Part shown: positions 36,570 through 45,360 of the stretch, piece after piece
How the letters are laid out: every line of letters begins with the position of its first letter
Numbering within the stretch: the first letter of the stretch is position 1
Source: Nitrosomonas sp.
GTDB taxonomy: Bacteria > Pseudomonadota > Gammaproteobacteria > Burkholderiales > Nitrosomonadaceae
NCBI GenBank assembly: GCA_024281995.1
Contig: JAMWZW010000007.1
Location: 1-64,000, forward strand
Length of the DNA: 64,000 nt
Reading direction: 5' to 3'
The notes under the pieces: generated by a model
Told to the model about the DNA's origin: nothing
Databases searched by the model: none
What the model saw: only the letters and a program-made list of their open reading frames with translations
Program-made: the position numbers and the translations under genes

Positions 36570-37793
36570 CTAACCTTTCACGCAAACCACTTGTCGCAAG
36601 GTGTGCACTATTTCGACCAGTGCGTGCTGTGCTTGCATTACAGCATCAATATCTTTGTAAGCCATAGGAATTTCATCGATCACATCAGCATCTTTACGGC
36701 ATTCGACGTGGGCGGTTGCCATAATTTGATCTTCCACCGTAAAGCGCCGTTTGGCTTCGGTGCGACTCATGATACGTCCAGCACCATGACTGCAGGAGCA
36801 GAATGCTTCTTCATTACCAAGACCGCGTACAATGTAGCTTCTAGTGCCCATTGATCCGGGAATAATACCAATTTCACCCTTATGCGCCGATACTGCGCCT
36901 TTACGTGTTACCAGAATTTCTGCACCAAAATGAGTTTCTTTTTGCACATAGTTGTGATGGCAATTAACAGCTTCGATATCGGCTGAAAAAGGTTTGGCAA
37001 TAACTTCACGGACAGCTGTAATGACATTTTTCATCATCACGTTACGGTTACGTCGCGCAAAATCCTGAGCCCAACCGACCGCTTCAATATAATCGTCGAA
37101 ATGTGGGTTACCTTCCTCAAAGTAGGCAAGATTGCGATCCGGCAAATTGGCAATATGTTGCCGCATATCCATCTGCGCCAGCTCAATAAAATAGGTACCA
37201 ATAGCATTGCCTATACCACGGGAGCCGGAATGCAGCATTAACCACACGCGATCAACCTCATCCAAACACACTTCAATGAAATGATTGCCTGTTCCAAGTG
37301 TGCCGAGATGCTTGTAATTGTTGGTATTTTCCAATCGGGGATATTTCTCGAGAATACGTTTAAATCCAGGCAACAGGCTTGCCCACATAATATTCACTGC
37401 TTGCGGTGGAGTTTCCCATGCGCCCTTATCACGTTTGCCGCGCTTCATAATTCGGCCATGCGGTACAGCACGCTCAATGGCGCTACGTAATTCGAACAAA
37501 TGATCCGGTAAATCTTGTGCAGTCAGTGAAGTGCGCACAGCCATCATGCCACAGCCAATATCTACACCGACTGCAGCCGGAATAATCGCGCCTTTGGTGG
37601 GAATCACGCTGCCAATGGTCGAACCTTTTCCCAGGTGCACATCCGGCATTACGGCAAGATGCTTATAAATAAAAGGCATACGAGCGGTATTAATCAGCTG
37701 CTGGCGTGCATCCTCTTCAACGGCTACGCCTTTTGTCCACATTTTGATTGGCTTGCCGTTCTCAACTTCCAATAACTGATATTCCATTTTCAT
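36570..37793 (-). CDS. rtcB: RNA-splicing ligase RtcB
   Basis: A 407-residue GTP- and manganese-dependent RNA ligase joining 2',3'-cyclic phosphate (or 3'-phosphate) to 5'-OH ends. Seen: PDVHLGKGSTIGSVI, metal-site cysteine in GVDIGCGM, GTLGTGNHFIEV, LHSGSRGIG, NCHHNYVQKE with metal histidines, and the guanylylated histidine in CSCSHGAGRIMSR. All key residues are there. Length fits the bacterial type. No rtcA or rtcR lies next to it, so the sigma54-controlled rtc operon order of E. coli is not kept. It may start at the ATG 37793 or 37787. Confidence 0.95.
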   Translation of the reverse strand: MKMEYQLLEVENGKPIKMWTKGVAVEEDARQQLINTARMPFIYKHLAVMPDVHLGKGSTIGSVIPTKGAIIPAAVGVDIGCGMMAVRTSLTAQDLPDHLFELRSAIERAVPHGRIMKRGKRDKGAWETPPQAVNIMWASLLPGFKRILEKYPRLENTNNYKHLGTLGTGNHFIEVCLDEVDRVWLMLHSGSRGIGNAIGTYFIELAQMDMRQHIANLPDRNLAYFEEGNPHFDDYIEAVGWAQDFARRNRNVMMKNVITAVREVIAKPFSADIEAVNCHHNYVQKETHFGAEILVTRKGAVSAHKGEIGIIPGSMGTRSYIVRGLGNEEAFCSCSHGAGRIMSRTEAKRRFTVEDQIMATAHVECRKDADVIDEIPMAYKDIDAVMQAQHALVEIVHTLRQVVCVKG

Positions 37794-38063
37794 TTCTCAT
37801 CGCGATAATATCCTTCACTTTTTTGCATTTGAAAGAAATTGAATTTTGTTTTAATGATCGTCGTGATAATCTCTGCTTTCTTATAAAGGATCCTATGAAC
37901 AATTCACATTTCTCATTTTAAATACAATAGAAAATTTTGATAAATCAAAAATATGAATTTTTTGCTATGTTCGAAATAATGTTTTTTCAAAAACTCCTTA
38001 AATAAAAATGCTCAATCGGTATTCAAGCGTGTTAGATCCTTTACTAAAAGGAAGAATTGACAT

Positions 38064-38459
38064 ATGGACAAACTGGGACTTCCGATAGTTTTACTGGCCG
38101 CTTTATGGGGAGCGGTAAACACTACATTAAGTTTCTTTCAGATCATTAATGCTCGGCGAGACATAATGTTTGAAATGATCGACAAATGTCGCTACTGTGC
38201 GGAACAAACATTAGGTCCGATAGAAATTTATCTCACCAATCTCCTACCGCTTACCATCGGAAATATTATTTTTCTCAGCTTGATTAGTTATGTGATTGTA
38301 TCAATTCCACGGCACATGAAAATTGAAGATGTTGTTGAAGCCAAGCGGCTTAAATCAGCCTGCAAAGCAATTGCGATACTGCCCACTTTTGGGGCAATCT
38401 CTTTCGCAGCAGGTGGAATATTTGATTTGGTTATGCTCATTCGCTCCCTTACGCAATGA
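38064..38459 (+). CDS. Small three-helix membrane protein
   Basis: A 131-residue inner-membrane protein with three hydrophobic segments (residues ~5-27, ~58-82, ~105-128), and a cysteine pair in KCRYC between the first two. I do not recognise the family. A good ribosome site (AAAGGAAG) precedes the ATG. Its stop overlaps the start of the alpha/beta-hydrolase gene by four bases (ATGA), so the two are coupled and probably work together. Confidence 0.7.
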   Translation: MDKLGLPIVLLAALWGAVNTTLSFFQIINARRDIMFEMIDKCRYCAEQTLGPIEIYLTNLLPLTIGNIIFLSLISYVIVSIPRHMKIEDVVEAKRLKSACKAIAILPTFGAISFAAGGIFDLVMLIRSLTQ

Positions 38460-39394
38460 AAAATCACCCACTCAACCCAACTGTTCTTTTACTACTGTTT
38501 GTGGCTTTAAATTTCAGTGCTTGTGCGGTTATGGATAAGAACACTCCAAGCTGGGCACAATACCGTATTCCGGATCAGGCGAATGAGTTGCAATTGGCAT
38601 CCAACAGTATCGGTACAGGAGACCCTGTATTGCTTATACACGGTTTTGGCGCCAGCAGCTATAGTTGGCGGCATATTGTTGAGCCACTGGCACATAAATA
38701 CCGTATCATCACCATTGATCTAAAAGGCTTTGGCGAATCACCCAAACCGCGCGATGATGCTTACTCCGTTTATGAACAAGCTAGACTGGTGCGTAACTTC
38801 ATTCTCGAGAACAACCTGAAGGATCTCCACATTGTTGGCCATTCCTACGGTGGTGGGGTGGCACTCGCCACATCGATATATTTATCCACATCGCACCCAA
38901 ATCTGCAAAAAAGCCTGGTTTTAATCGACAGCATTGCTTACCCACAAGATCTACCAGATTTTGTGAAAGTTCTGGCTACTCCAATACTGGGGCCATTGGT
39001 GATTTACGCTCTGCCAAATACCTTTCAGGTTAAAAATTTGCTGAAAAAAGTGTATTTCAATGATGCTTTGATTCCGCAAGATGCTATTGAGCACTATGCT
39101 AATGATTTGAGCAAACCCAATGCAAAATATGCTGTACTCGCCAGCGTGCAACAAATGTTGCCAAAAGATTTGCAGCAATTCTCAGACAACTACATCAATC
39201 TGACTATCCCCTCACTAATTATATGGAGCAGGGAGGATGAAATTGTGCCATTAGCTATTGGTAAGCGTTTACATGAAAATCTGCCTAATTCTAAATTAGT
39301 CATTATGAGTGGCGTGGGGCATGCAGTCCAAGAAGAAAAACCCAGACTGGTTTTACCCCATTTGCAGCAATTTTTGGATACACAATCACACTGA
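38456..39394 (+). CDS. Alpha/beta-hydrolase lipoprotein
   Basis: A 312-residue alpha/beta-fold hydrolase with a lipoprotein signal (LNFSAC, cysteine ~22), so it is probably anchored in the envelope. Oxyanion motif VLLIHGFGASSYSW (~60), the nucleophile elbow VGHSYGGGVAL (~126), acid in WSREDEIVPLA (~263) and histidine in GVGHAVQEEKP (~289) complete the catalytic triad. The nearest groups are haloperoxidase/epoxide-hydrolase-like esterases. Substrate cannot be told. Translationally coupled to the small membrane protein before it. Confidence 0.88.
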   Translation: MKNHPLNPTVLLLLFVALNFSACAVMDKNTPSWAQYRIPDQANELQLASNSIGTGDPVLLIHGFGASSYSWRHIVEPLAHKYRIITIDLKGFGESPKPRDDAYSVYEQARLVRNFILENNLKDLHIVGHSYGGGVALATSIYLSTSHPNLQKSLVLIDSIAYPQDLPDFVKVLATPILGPLVIYALPNTFQVKNLLKKVYFNDALIPQDAIEHYANDLSKPNAKYAVLASVQQMLPKDLQQFSDNYINLTIPSLIIWSREDEIVPLAIGKRLHENLPNSKLVIMSGVGHAVQEEKPRLVLPHLQQFLDTQSH

Positions 39395-39544
39395 TACTGA
39401 TCTACATTCCAATGCGTGAACAAGTCGCTGGATACGAATCCCCTTTACTGCATAGATGAAATAAAGTGAGTAGCCTAGTCTTGTTAATGCAATAAGCCAA
39501 CTCAAGCCAGCTTATCGCATTTCAGAAGTGCCTGGTTAAACTAA

Positions 39545-40147
39545 TTACTTGATTATTTTTTGAAGATTAGTGTTTCGAGTAACATTGGCATCACCGCTCC
39601 AAGATCCGCTCATGGAATTGACTGTTCCGGACAAATCTACAGAAAACTGGTCATTTTGGTAGTTATACTTCCAAGAATTTCCTGCGTACACAGATTTTCC
39701 TTGTCCTGATGATGAGCCTTGGTAATCGCTATTGTCATTTCCGCTAAGATCAATCACCACTGGTGTCGCGACATTATAAGAAACGCATTGTGGATCAGCG
39801 GGATCCAGAGTAGCCTTTAAACTCAAGACCCAATGCTTGCCATTGACTTTATTAATCGACATCACCCCGTTGTCGGCAGGGTAGTCACAAAAGATTGACC
39901 AATAATCTCCGTTAACTGGGTTATATGACGTGGCATTTAAACTGATCCTCTCTGCGCCTAAAAGATCATCGTACTTATTTCCACTGACATTCTGTTGAAT
40001 ATCCCCATTCAAGGAGTGCAGCCAAATATAATTGTTATATGTCTTATACTTAGTGACGTGCGCGGAATTGAGATTAGCGCTGAGCGCCACGGGAGTTGTC
40101 ATCAAACTAGAACTAATTATAAGTGCTACCAAAAATCGAGTCTTCAT
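39545..40147 (-). CDS. Secreted protein of unknown function
   Basis: A 200-residue protein with a signal peptide (cut after about ALSA-N, residue 24). The mature part is rich in Asn, Ser, Tyr and Gly, with two cysteines (FCDYP and QCVSY) likely to pair. Its ending (SGTVNSMSGSWSGDANVTRN) is strand-like. AAAGGAA precedes the ATG. I do not recognise it. It lies between the alpha/beta-hydrolase gene and an IS5 remnant and has no operon partner. Confidence 0.6.
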   Translation of the reverse strand: MKTRFLVALIISSSLMTTPVALSANLNSAHVTKYKTYNNYIWLHSLNGDIQQNVSGNKYDDLLGAERISLNATSYNPVNGDYWSIFCDYPADNGVMSINKVNGKHWVLSLKATLDPADPQCVSYNVATPVVIDLSGNDNSDYQGSSSGQGKSVYAGNSWKYNYQNDQFSVDLSGTVNSMSGSWSGDANVTRNTNLQKIIK

Positions 40148-40422
40148 ATTGTAAATTCCTTTAGTTTTAACTTACTTGTATTGAACGTGTCTCAAATCAA
40201 CCGTAAAACTGATTCAGATGCCATCACATAAAGAGAAGGGAACTAACCCACTCCAATACTGATGACAAACCATACTGGCAATCTAAATAACTGCGATCGC
40301 CGATGCGGACTGTATCAAAGTGTCATTTAAAACTTAGAGTACAAAAGAAGTATTTTTTTACCTGTAATCCATTCTTAAAAAGATAATCTTCTCAACTGTA
40401 TGAGTTTAGATCTAATCGTAAA

Positions 40423-41080
40423 GACCCCTGCACAACTCCCCCTTCGTCCAATAACCGACTAATATAGAGATAGTTAAAAGACAGCTGATGTAAACGATGC
40501 AGATGAGTTTTGGAACATTGGAATTGTCGCAGCGATTGAAGCGAGACAGTGTGCTGATGAAAATTGATGCCCTGATTGAATGGGAGGCGTTGCGACCGAA
40601 GCTTACGGGTTTATACAAGCGGGAGTTATCGCATGGTGGTGGACAGGAACCGTTTGACGCGTTGTTGATGATGTTCAAAGCGGCGCTACTGGATCAATGG
40701 CACAGTTTGTCGGATGCCGCGTTGGAACAAGCGCTGAGTGTGCGCATTGATTTTCTGCAGTTTTGTGGTTTGTCGTTATCGGATGAGATACCGGACGAAA
40801 GCACGTTGTGCCGGTTCCGTAACCGCCTGGTGGCCCACGACAGACTGTATGGTCTCCTGTCTGCTATCAATGAACAGCTTCAAGCGCACGGATTGATGAT
40901 CAAGGGTGCGACAGGAACGGTAATCGATGCCACGCTGATTGAGTCAGCGGCACGGCAAAAGTCAACGCTCAAGTCATGCTGAAAAGCATCTGCATGAATC
41001 TGAAAAAAGCTGCCAACAAAATTTTTGTGGACAGGCTGCCAAGGGGAGCAATCCGTCCAAATGCTGCATAAGGGGGAAAA
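40423..41080 (+). mobile_element. IS5-family element, internally deleted
   Basis: The left end GACCCCTGCACAACTCCCCC (40423-40442) looks like an IS5-type terminal repeat. The transposase N-terminus follows at 40497. At about 40958 the reading jumps to the last codons of the transposase, so the central part, including most of the DDE core, is lost. After the transposase stop (41069-41071) only AAGGGGGA of the expected right end is left. The element cannot move by itself. Its sequence is of another IS5 subgroup than the remnant at position 1. Confidence 0.8.
40497..41071 (+). pseudogene. IS5-family transposase, N- and C-terminal ends joined by deletion
   Basis: The first ~155 codons give an IS5 N-terminal domain (LSDAALEQALSVRIDFLQFC, DESTLCRFRNRLVAH) up to the first catalytic Asp region VIDATLIESAARQ. 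The frame then ends at 40982. In another frame, from 40961, the last part of a transposase reads VNAQVMLKSICMNLKKAANK and ends at 41071. The DDE core between is missing, and the two parts are out of frame. Confidence 0.85.
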
Positions 41081-41328
41081 CTCCCTAAAAAAGGGAAGAA
41101 ACTTCACTTTTTACCAAAATAATGCATGACAACTGTCATTTGAATATTTTTCTTCGTCACCACAGGAAGATTTACGCGGTTGTGCAGCGGTGTTCTTAAT
41201 GTAATATTGCCGATATATTGTTATTTTTCTCACTGACTCAAATATTTTATTACATGTACATTACATTTCTATTAAGCTTATTGGGCTTACAAAAATTGAA
41301 TAAAATCTTTTTTATACCGGGGATAGCT

Positions 41329-41895
41329 ATGAGCAAAGTATCATCTGCACGATTGTTTACAATTTTGTTAGCTGGTTTAGTAATGGCATTAACATTGGCG
41401 GTTCAAGCGAATGATCACGTTCAGTACTCGACAGAAAATAAACTATTGAAGATTCCCGCTGCGGTCATTGATGATGCGGCTCAGGTTTATGATGTCGAGA
41501 TGAGTTTACAATCAAATGGGCAATTTGCATTAACCCAGATTAATGAAGAACCCAAACTACAAGCCAATCTCAATGAAGCATTTTTTTTGAAAATGGACGA
41601 AAGTATATGGATCAAAGATATTGATGTGCATCTAAAGCTCGTTGCTGTCGCAGAGGACTCACGATGCCCGATTGATGCTATCTGTGTTACGGATGGGCAG
41701 GTTCAATTGGTAGTTGCTGTATTTAATAAGACTATTCATACCAACGATCTATTACTTACTCATCGAATAGAAAGTGTTTTTTCTATTGCAGATAAAGGAA
41801 ACTTTCGTGTCTTACTTGGAGGGGTAAGTCCACTACCAGGGGATGGACGCACATCAGCGGATTACGGAGCAATGCTGATTATTAATGGAATCTAA
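41329..41895 (+). CDS. Secreted protein of unknown function
   Basis: I start this gene at the ATG 41329, which opens a good signal peptide (SSARLFTILLAGLVMALTLA, cut near VQA-N) and has a GGGGA ribosome site; an in-frame start at 41218 would put 37 extra residues ahead. The product is 188 residues. The mature chain is strand-rich with two cysteines in SRCPIDAICVTDG; this spacing (C-P-x-x-x-x-C-x-x-x-G) recurs in small secreted proteins of unknown role in ammonia oxidisers and others. No charged repeats or membrane helix follow. It lies next to mltA (convergent, 26 bp). Confidence 0.65.
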   Translation: MSKVSSARLFTILLAGLVMALTLAVQANDHVQYSTENKLLKIPAAVIDDAAQVYDVEMSLQSNGQFALTQINEEPKLQANLNEAFFLKMDESIWIKDIDVHLKLVAVAEDSRCPIDAICVTDGQVQLVVAVFNKTIHTNDLLLTHRIESVFSIADKGNFRVLLGGVSPLPGDGRTSADYGAMLIINGI

Positions 41896-41921
41896 CCGTT
41901 TGGTCTGATTTCCTGGTTTTT

Positions 41922-43121
41922 TTATTGCTGTGCCAGTTCGGGTGTATAGCTGCGTGGCATTAGTATCCACATTTTCCCAGATTGCTTCATTTTGCCTGCT
42001 AGATTACTCGCTTCCTGGCCAAATCCCCAGAAAAAATCGGCGCGTATGCCACCCTTGATGGCGCTGCCGACATCTTGCGCTACCATTAAACGATTGAGCG
42101 GCTTATTACTGTTAGGCCAGGTCGTTGCCAGGAATACCGGTGCGCCTTGCGGCATAGATAGTGGATCGATTGCAATACTTCTACCAGCCGTTAACGGCAC
42201 ACCCAAGGCACCGATCGGACCGGAAAGATCGGCTGGTAATTGGCGAAAAAAAACGTAGCGTGGGTTTTTTTGCAGCAATTCAGTTAATTTGTGGGGATTT
42301 TTCTGGCCCCATTGCTTGATCCCTTGCATGGAGGCACCTTCCAGCGCTAATTCACCACGTTGCACCAGGACCTTGCCAATGGAATTATAAGGGTGGCCAT
42401 TCTGGTCGGCATAGCCGATTTTCATTACCTCGCCACTATCGAAAATGATTCGACCGGATCCCTGGATATGAAGGAAAAATAATTCGACTTCATCTTCTAC
42501 CCACAGAAATTCATTGCCGTTAAGGATTGCCGGTTTATTCATGATTTCTGCACGAGTGTAATAGGGAACCACTTTGCGTCCGTCCAAGCGTCCACGTAAG
42601 CGCAGATCTTTTAGTTCAGGGTATGTGGTGCCTAAATCAATGGTGAGTAGTTCAGCCGGTGCGGTATAAATTGGATAGCGATAACGCTTTGAAGGTTTCA
42701 GGCTGCCTTTGAGCAAGGGTTCATAGTAACCTGTGACTAATCCTTCTTCTGAGTTATCAATATTAATCACCTGGAAAGGGATGAAATAAGTCTCAAAAAA
42801 ATTTTTCAATGTGGTGTTGGTGGGTTTTTGCAGCAACACAGCCATACTGCATGTTTCTTGCCATAGTGATTGTTTGTTCAGAACCGCACAGCTATTTAAA
42901 AAAGCCTGCCATGCGGGTTGCAAGTCATCCTTCTCCCAGTCCGGGAGTGCAGACCATTGCACCGGTTTATGGATTGATTTTCTAGTAGGTTTCTCAGTTG
43001 CGGGTGGTGTGGTTGATTCAACAGGTTGCGCAGGTTGCGGAGTTGGGCTAATTGAACCAGTAGAACAAGCCACGAGCACCCAAAGCAGAATAACAGCAAT
43101 AAATGTTGATTGGTTTTTCAT
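41922..43121 (-). CDS. mltA: Membrane-bound lytic murein transglycosylase A
   Basis: A 399-residue outer-membrane lipoprotein that cleaves peptidoglycan strands to 1,6-anhydro-muropeptides. Lipobox in LVACS; Pro/Thr-rich linker; MltA domain with VTGYYEPLLKGS and WVEDEVELFFLHIQGSGRI; and the C-terminal 3D domain with SIAIDPLSMPQGAPVF and the catalytic Asp in RADFFWGFG (preceded by AQDVGSAIKGG). The ATG at 43121 is preferred to the TTG one codon earlier. It diverges from the small membrane peptide at 43176. Confidence 0.93.
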   Translation of the reverse strand: MKNQSTFIAVILLWVLVACSTGSISPTPQPAQPVESTTPPATEKPTRKSIHKPVQWSALPDWEKDDLQPAWQAFLNSCAVLNKQSLWQETCSMAVLLQKPTNTTLKNFFETYFIPFQVINIDNSEEGLVTGYYEPLLKGSLKPSKRYRYPIYTAPAELLTIDLGTTYPELKDLRLRGRLDGRKVVPYYTRAEIMNKPAILNGNEFLWVEDEVELFFLHIQGSGRIIFDSGEVMKIGYADQNGHPYNSIGKVLVQRGELALEGASMQGIKQWGQKNPHKLTELLQKNPRYVFFRQLPADLSGPIGALGVPLTAGRSIAIDPLSMPQGAPVFLATTWPNSNKPLNRLMVAQDVGSAIKGGIRADFFWGFGQEASNLAGKMKQSGKMWILMPRSYTPELAQQ

Positions 43122-43175
43122 CAAATTTTGGTTAAAGTGACAACTTCATTATTAACTTTATAGCAATTTGGAATT

Positions 43176-43289
43176 ATGTGGTTACTTGTAGTTGAAGCAG
43201 CAGTGGCATTGGGTTTGTTTCTTTTTATTATCTGGTGGACCATGTTTGCAGGTAAGAAAAAGAAGGATGATGAAAACAAAGACTCATAA
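43176..43289 (+). CDS. 37-residue single-helix membrane peptide
   Basis: An open frame of 37 codons with an ATG. The first 26 residues (beginning MWLLVVEAAVALGLFLF and ending WWTMFAG) form a hydrophobic helix; the tail KKKKDDENKDS is strongly charged. The basic residues right after the helix fit an N-out/C-in single-pass protein. The clear split into helix and charged tail, the aromatic belt (WW) and the place in a divergent gap after mltA argue for a real gene. It resembles small CcoQ-like subunits in shape only. A weak GGA lies upstream as ribosome site. Confidence 0.6.
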   Translation: MWLLVVEAAVALGLFLFIIWWTMFAGKKKKDDENKDS

Positions 43290-43347
43290 AATTTATTGAT
43301 GATTTTATCTGCATACATTGTCAAAAAAACGTTTTTTGTCATTGCAT

Positions 43348-44094
43348 TTATACGGGATTGTCTACATCAATAAACTGGTGCCGGATAGCAAATTTTTGTG
43401 CGATATGATCGCCCAATGCCTGTACGCCGTACCGTTCGGTTGCATGGTGTCCAGCTGCGATAAAGGCAACTCCAGATTCACGCGCTGCGTGTACAGATTG
43501 TTCAGAAATTTCACCGGTAATGAAAGCATCTACTCCTTGTCGGATTGCAGTTTCAAAATAGTTTTGTGCTGCACCAGTACACCATGCGACTTGCCGGATG
43601 GTTTTGTCGGGATCGCCGATTGTCATGGGCTTACGCAATAAAGTTCTGGATATTTTCTCGCCTAAGGCTCTTAAGGTAGTGGCCTGCGCTAATTCACCTT
43701 GAAATGCGATATCCTGGTCACCAAAACGACCGGTTTCGATCAACCCTAATTTTTTTCCTAAAACTGCATTATTGCCGAACTGTGGATGTACGTCGAGTGG
43801 TAGATGATAAGCAAACAGGCTAATTTTGTGCGTGATCAGTAAAGTAATGCGTCGATTTTTCATACCGGTGATGCGCATATCTTCCCCGCGCCAGAAATAA
43901 CCATGATGCACAAGAATGGCGTCAGCTTTGGCTGCGATAGCTGCTTGCAAGAGATCGAATGAGGCGGTGACGCCACTGACTAACGTGCGTATGTCATGAT
44001 GCCCTTCCACTTGCAGACCATTTGGGCAATAATCATGGAAGCGCGATATTTCCAACAATTGGTTTAAATGACTTTCTAGCTCATCACGATGCAT
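43348..44094 (-). CDS. NIF3-like dinuclear metal-centre protein
   Basis: A 248-residue NIF3/YbgI family protein, forming hexameric rings with a dinuclear metal site. Metal-binding motifs: NGLQVEGH near the N-terminus, AILVHHGYFW (~62-71), the AYHLPLDVHPQFGNNAVLG segment, and AAGHHATERYG near the C-terminus. In E. coli YbgI is linked with GTP cyclohydrolase-I-type annotation by mistake; the real function is not firmly known. AAAAGGAAAA precedes the start. It diverges from degQ, an arrangement often seen in betaproteobacteria. Confidence 0.9.
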   Translation of the reverse strand: MHRDELESHLNQLLEISRFHDYCPNGLQVEGHHDIRTLVSGVTASFDLLQAAIAAKADAILVHHGYFWRGEDMRITGMKNRRITLLITHKISLFAYHLPLDVHPQFGNNAVLGKKLGLIETGRFGDQDIAFQGELAQATTLRALGEKISRTLLRKPMTIGDPDKTIRQVAWCTGAAQNYFETAIRQGVDAFITGEISEQSVHAARESGVAFIAAGHHATERYGVQALGDHIAQKFAIRHQFIDVDNPV

Positions 44095-44178
44095 TGCTTT
44101 TCCTTTTTATGGGCAACTTAATAAATTAAATTAGATTATATTGCTGCTACATTTTAAATTCTGGAGTAAATCATTTTT

Positions 44179-45324
44179 ATGTACAGACTTTGGTTGATTT
44201 TTGCACAAACCGCAACTGTGCTTCTGGCAATTTTTTTCGTGATTTCAACATTGCGGCCTGATTTATTACCCTGGAGGCCACGTGGGGAAATTGTGACGAT
44301 TAAAGAAACTGTACCAGCAGTGGTGAGCTCTGAAAGACCGGATAGTTATGCTAAAGCGGCGGAAATCGCTGTGCCATCAGTAGTTAATATTTTTACCAGT
44401 AAAGAAATAAGCGAGCCATCTTCGCCTTTTTTGAATGACCCCGCATTACGTAAATTTTTTGGTGAACAATTTGAATCCTCTAAACCACGGCGTACATCCA
44501 GTCTGGGTTCAGGTGTCATTGTCAGTTCTAATGGTTATATCTTGACTAATCACCATGTTGTTGAGACAGCGGATGAGGTTGAAGTAGCACTGGCTGATGG
44601 CCGCAAGGGTAAAGCCAAGCTGATTGGTTCGGATCCAGAAACTGATCTGGCGGTACTAAAGGTTAATTTGAAGGACTTACCGGCAATGACTTTTGGTCAA
44701 TCCCAACAAGTAAAAGTGGGTGACGTGGTCTTGGCGGTTGGTAACCCCTTCGGGGTGGGGCAAAGTGTTACCATGGGTATCGTAGGTGCGGTGAGCAGAA
44801 GTCGTGTGGGAATTAATACTTTTGAAGATTTTATTCAAACCGATGCAGCAATTAACCCAGGAAACTCCGGTGGTGCATTGACTGATACCTCAGGAAACTT
44901 AATTGGAATCAATACAGCAATTTATTCACGTACCGGTGGTTCATTGGGGATTGGTTTTGCCATTCCAATTCATACCGCTAAACAAATTATGGAGCAGATT
45001 ATTCAAACCGGCAGTGTGGTTCGTGGTTGGTTGGGCGTTAGTATGCAAGATATGACTCAGGATCTTGCCGAATCTTTTGGATTGGATAGTGCCATGGGAT
45101 CATTAATCGCCGGTGTACTTAAAGATGGCCCAGCCGATAAAGCGGGAATCAAAGCAGGTGATATCCTGATTGCGGTAGAAGATAAACCGGTTAAGAGTAC
45201 CTCGGAATTGTTAAATATGGTGGCAGCACTGCTACCGGGCGATACTGTAAGGGTTATGGTGATTCGTGGTAAGCAGGAAAAGTCAATTCAAGTTAAGGTC
45301 GGTGTGCGACCCAAGCAAAAGTAA
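44179..45324 (+). CDS. degQ: HtrA-type serine protease, DegS/DegQ-like
   Basis: A 381-residue periplasmic protease tethered by an N-terminal helix (residues ~5-25). Trypsin-like domain with the triad His in ILTNHHVVETADEV (~120), Asp in DPETDLAVLKV (~150), Ser in NPGNSGGALTD (~232). A single PDZ domain follows (~285-375, VRGWLGVSMQDMTQDLAESF). One PDZ and the helix anchor match DegS-type HtrA rather than two-PDZ DegP. It should take part in envelope quality control and could act in stress signalling; rseP or rseA are not near. Confidence 0.9.
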   Translation: MYRLWLIFAQTATVLLAIFFVISTLRPDLLPWRPRGEIVTIKETVPAVVSSERPDSYAKAAEIAVPSVVNIFTSKEISEPSSPFLNDPALRKFFGEQFESSKPRRTSSLGSGVIVSSNGYILTNHHVVETADEVEVALADGRKGKAKLIGSDPETDLAVLKVNLKDLPAMTFGQSQQVKVGDVVLAVGNPFGVGQSVTMGIVGAVSRSRVGINTFEDFIQTDAAINPGNSGGALTDTSGNLIGINTAIYSRTGGSLGIGFAIPIHTAKQIMEQIIQTGSVVRGWLGVSMQDMTQDLAESFGLDSAMGSLIAGVLKDGPADKAGIKAGDILIAVEDKPVKSTSELLNMVAALLPGDTVRVMVIRGKQEKSIQVKVGVRPKQK

Positions 45325-45360
45325 TTCTATTCAAAATTTCATAGCTGAAACAGACAATTT

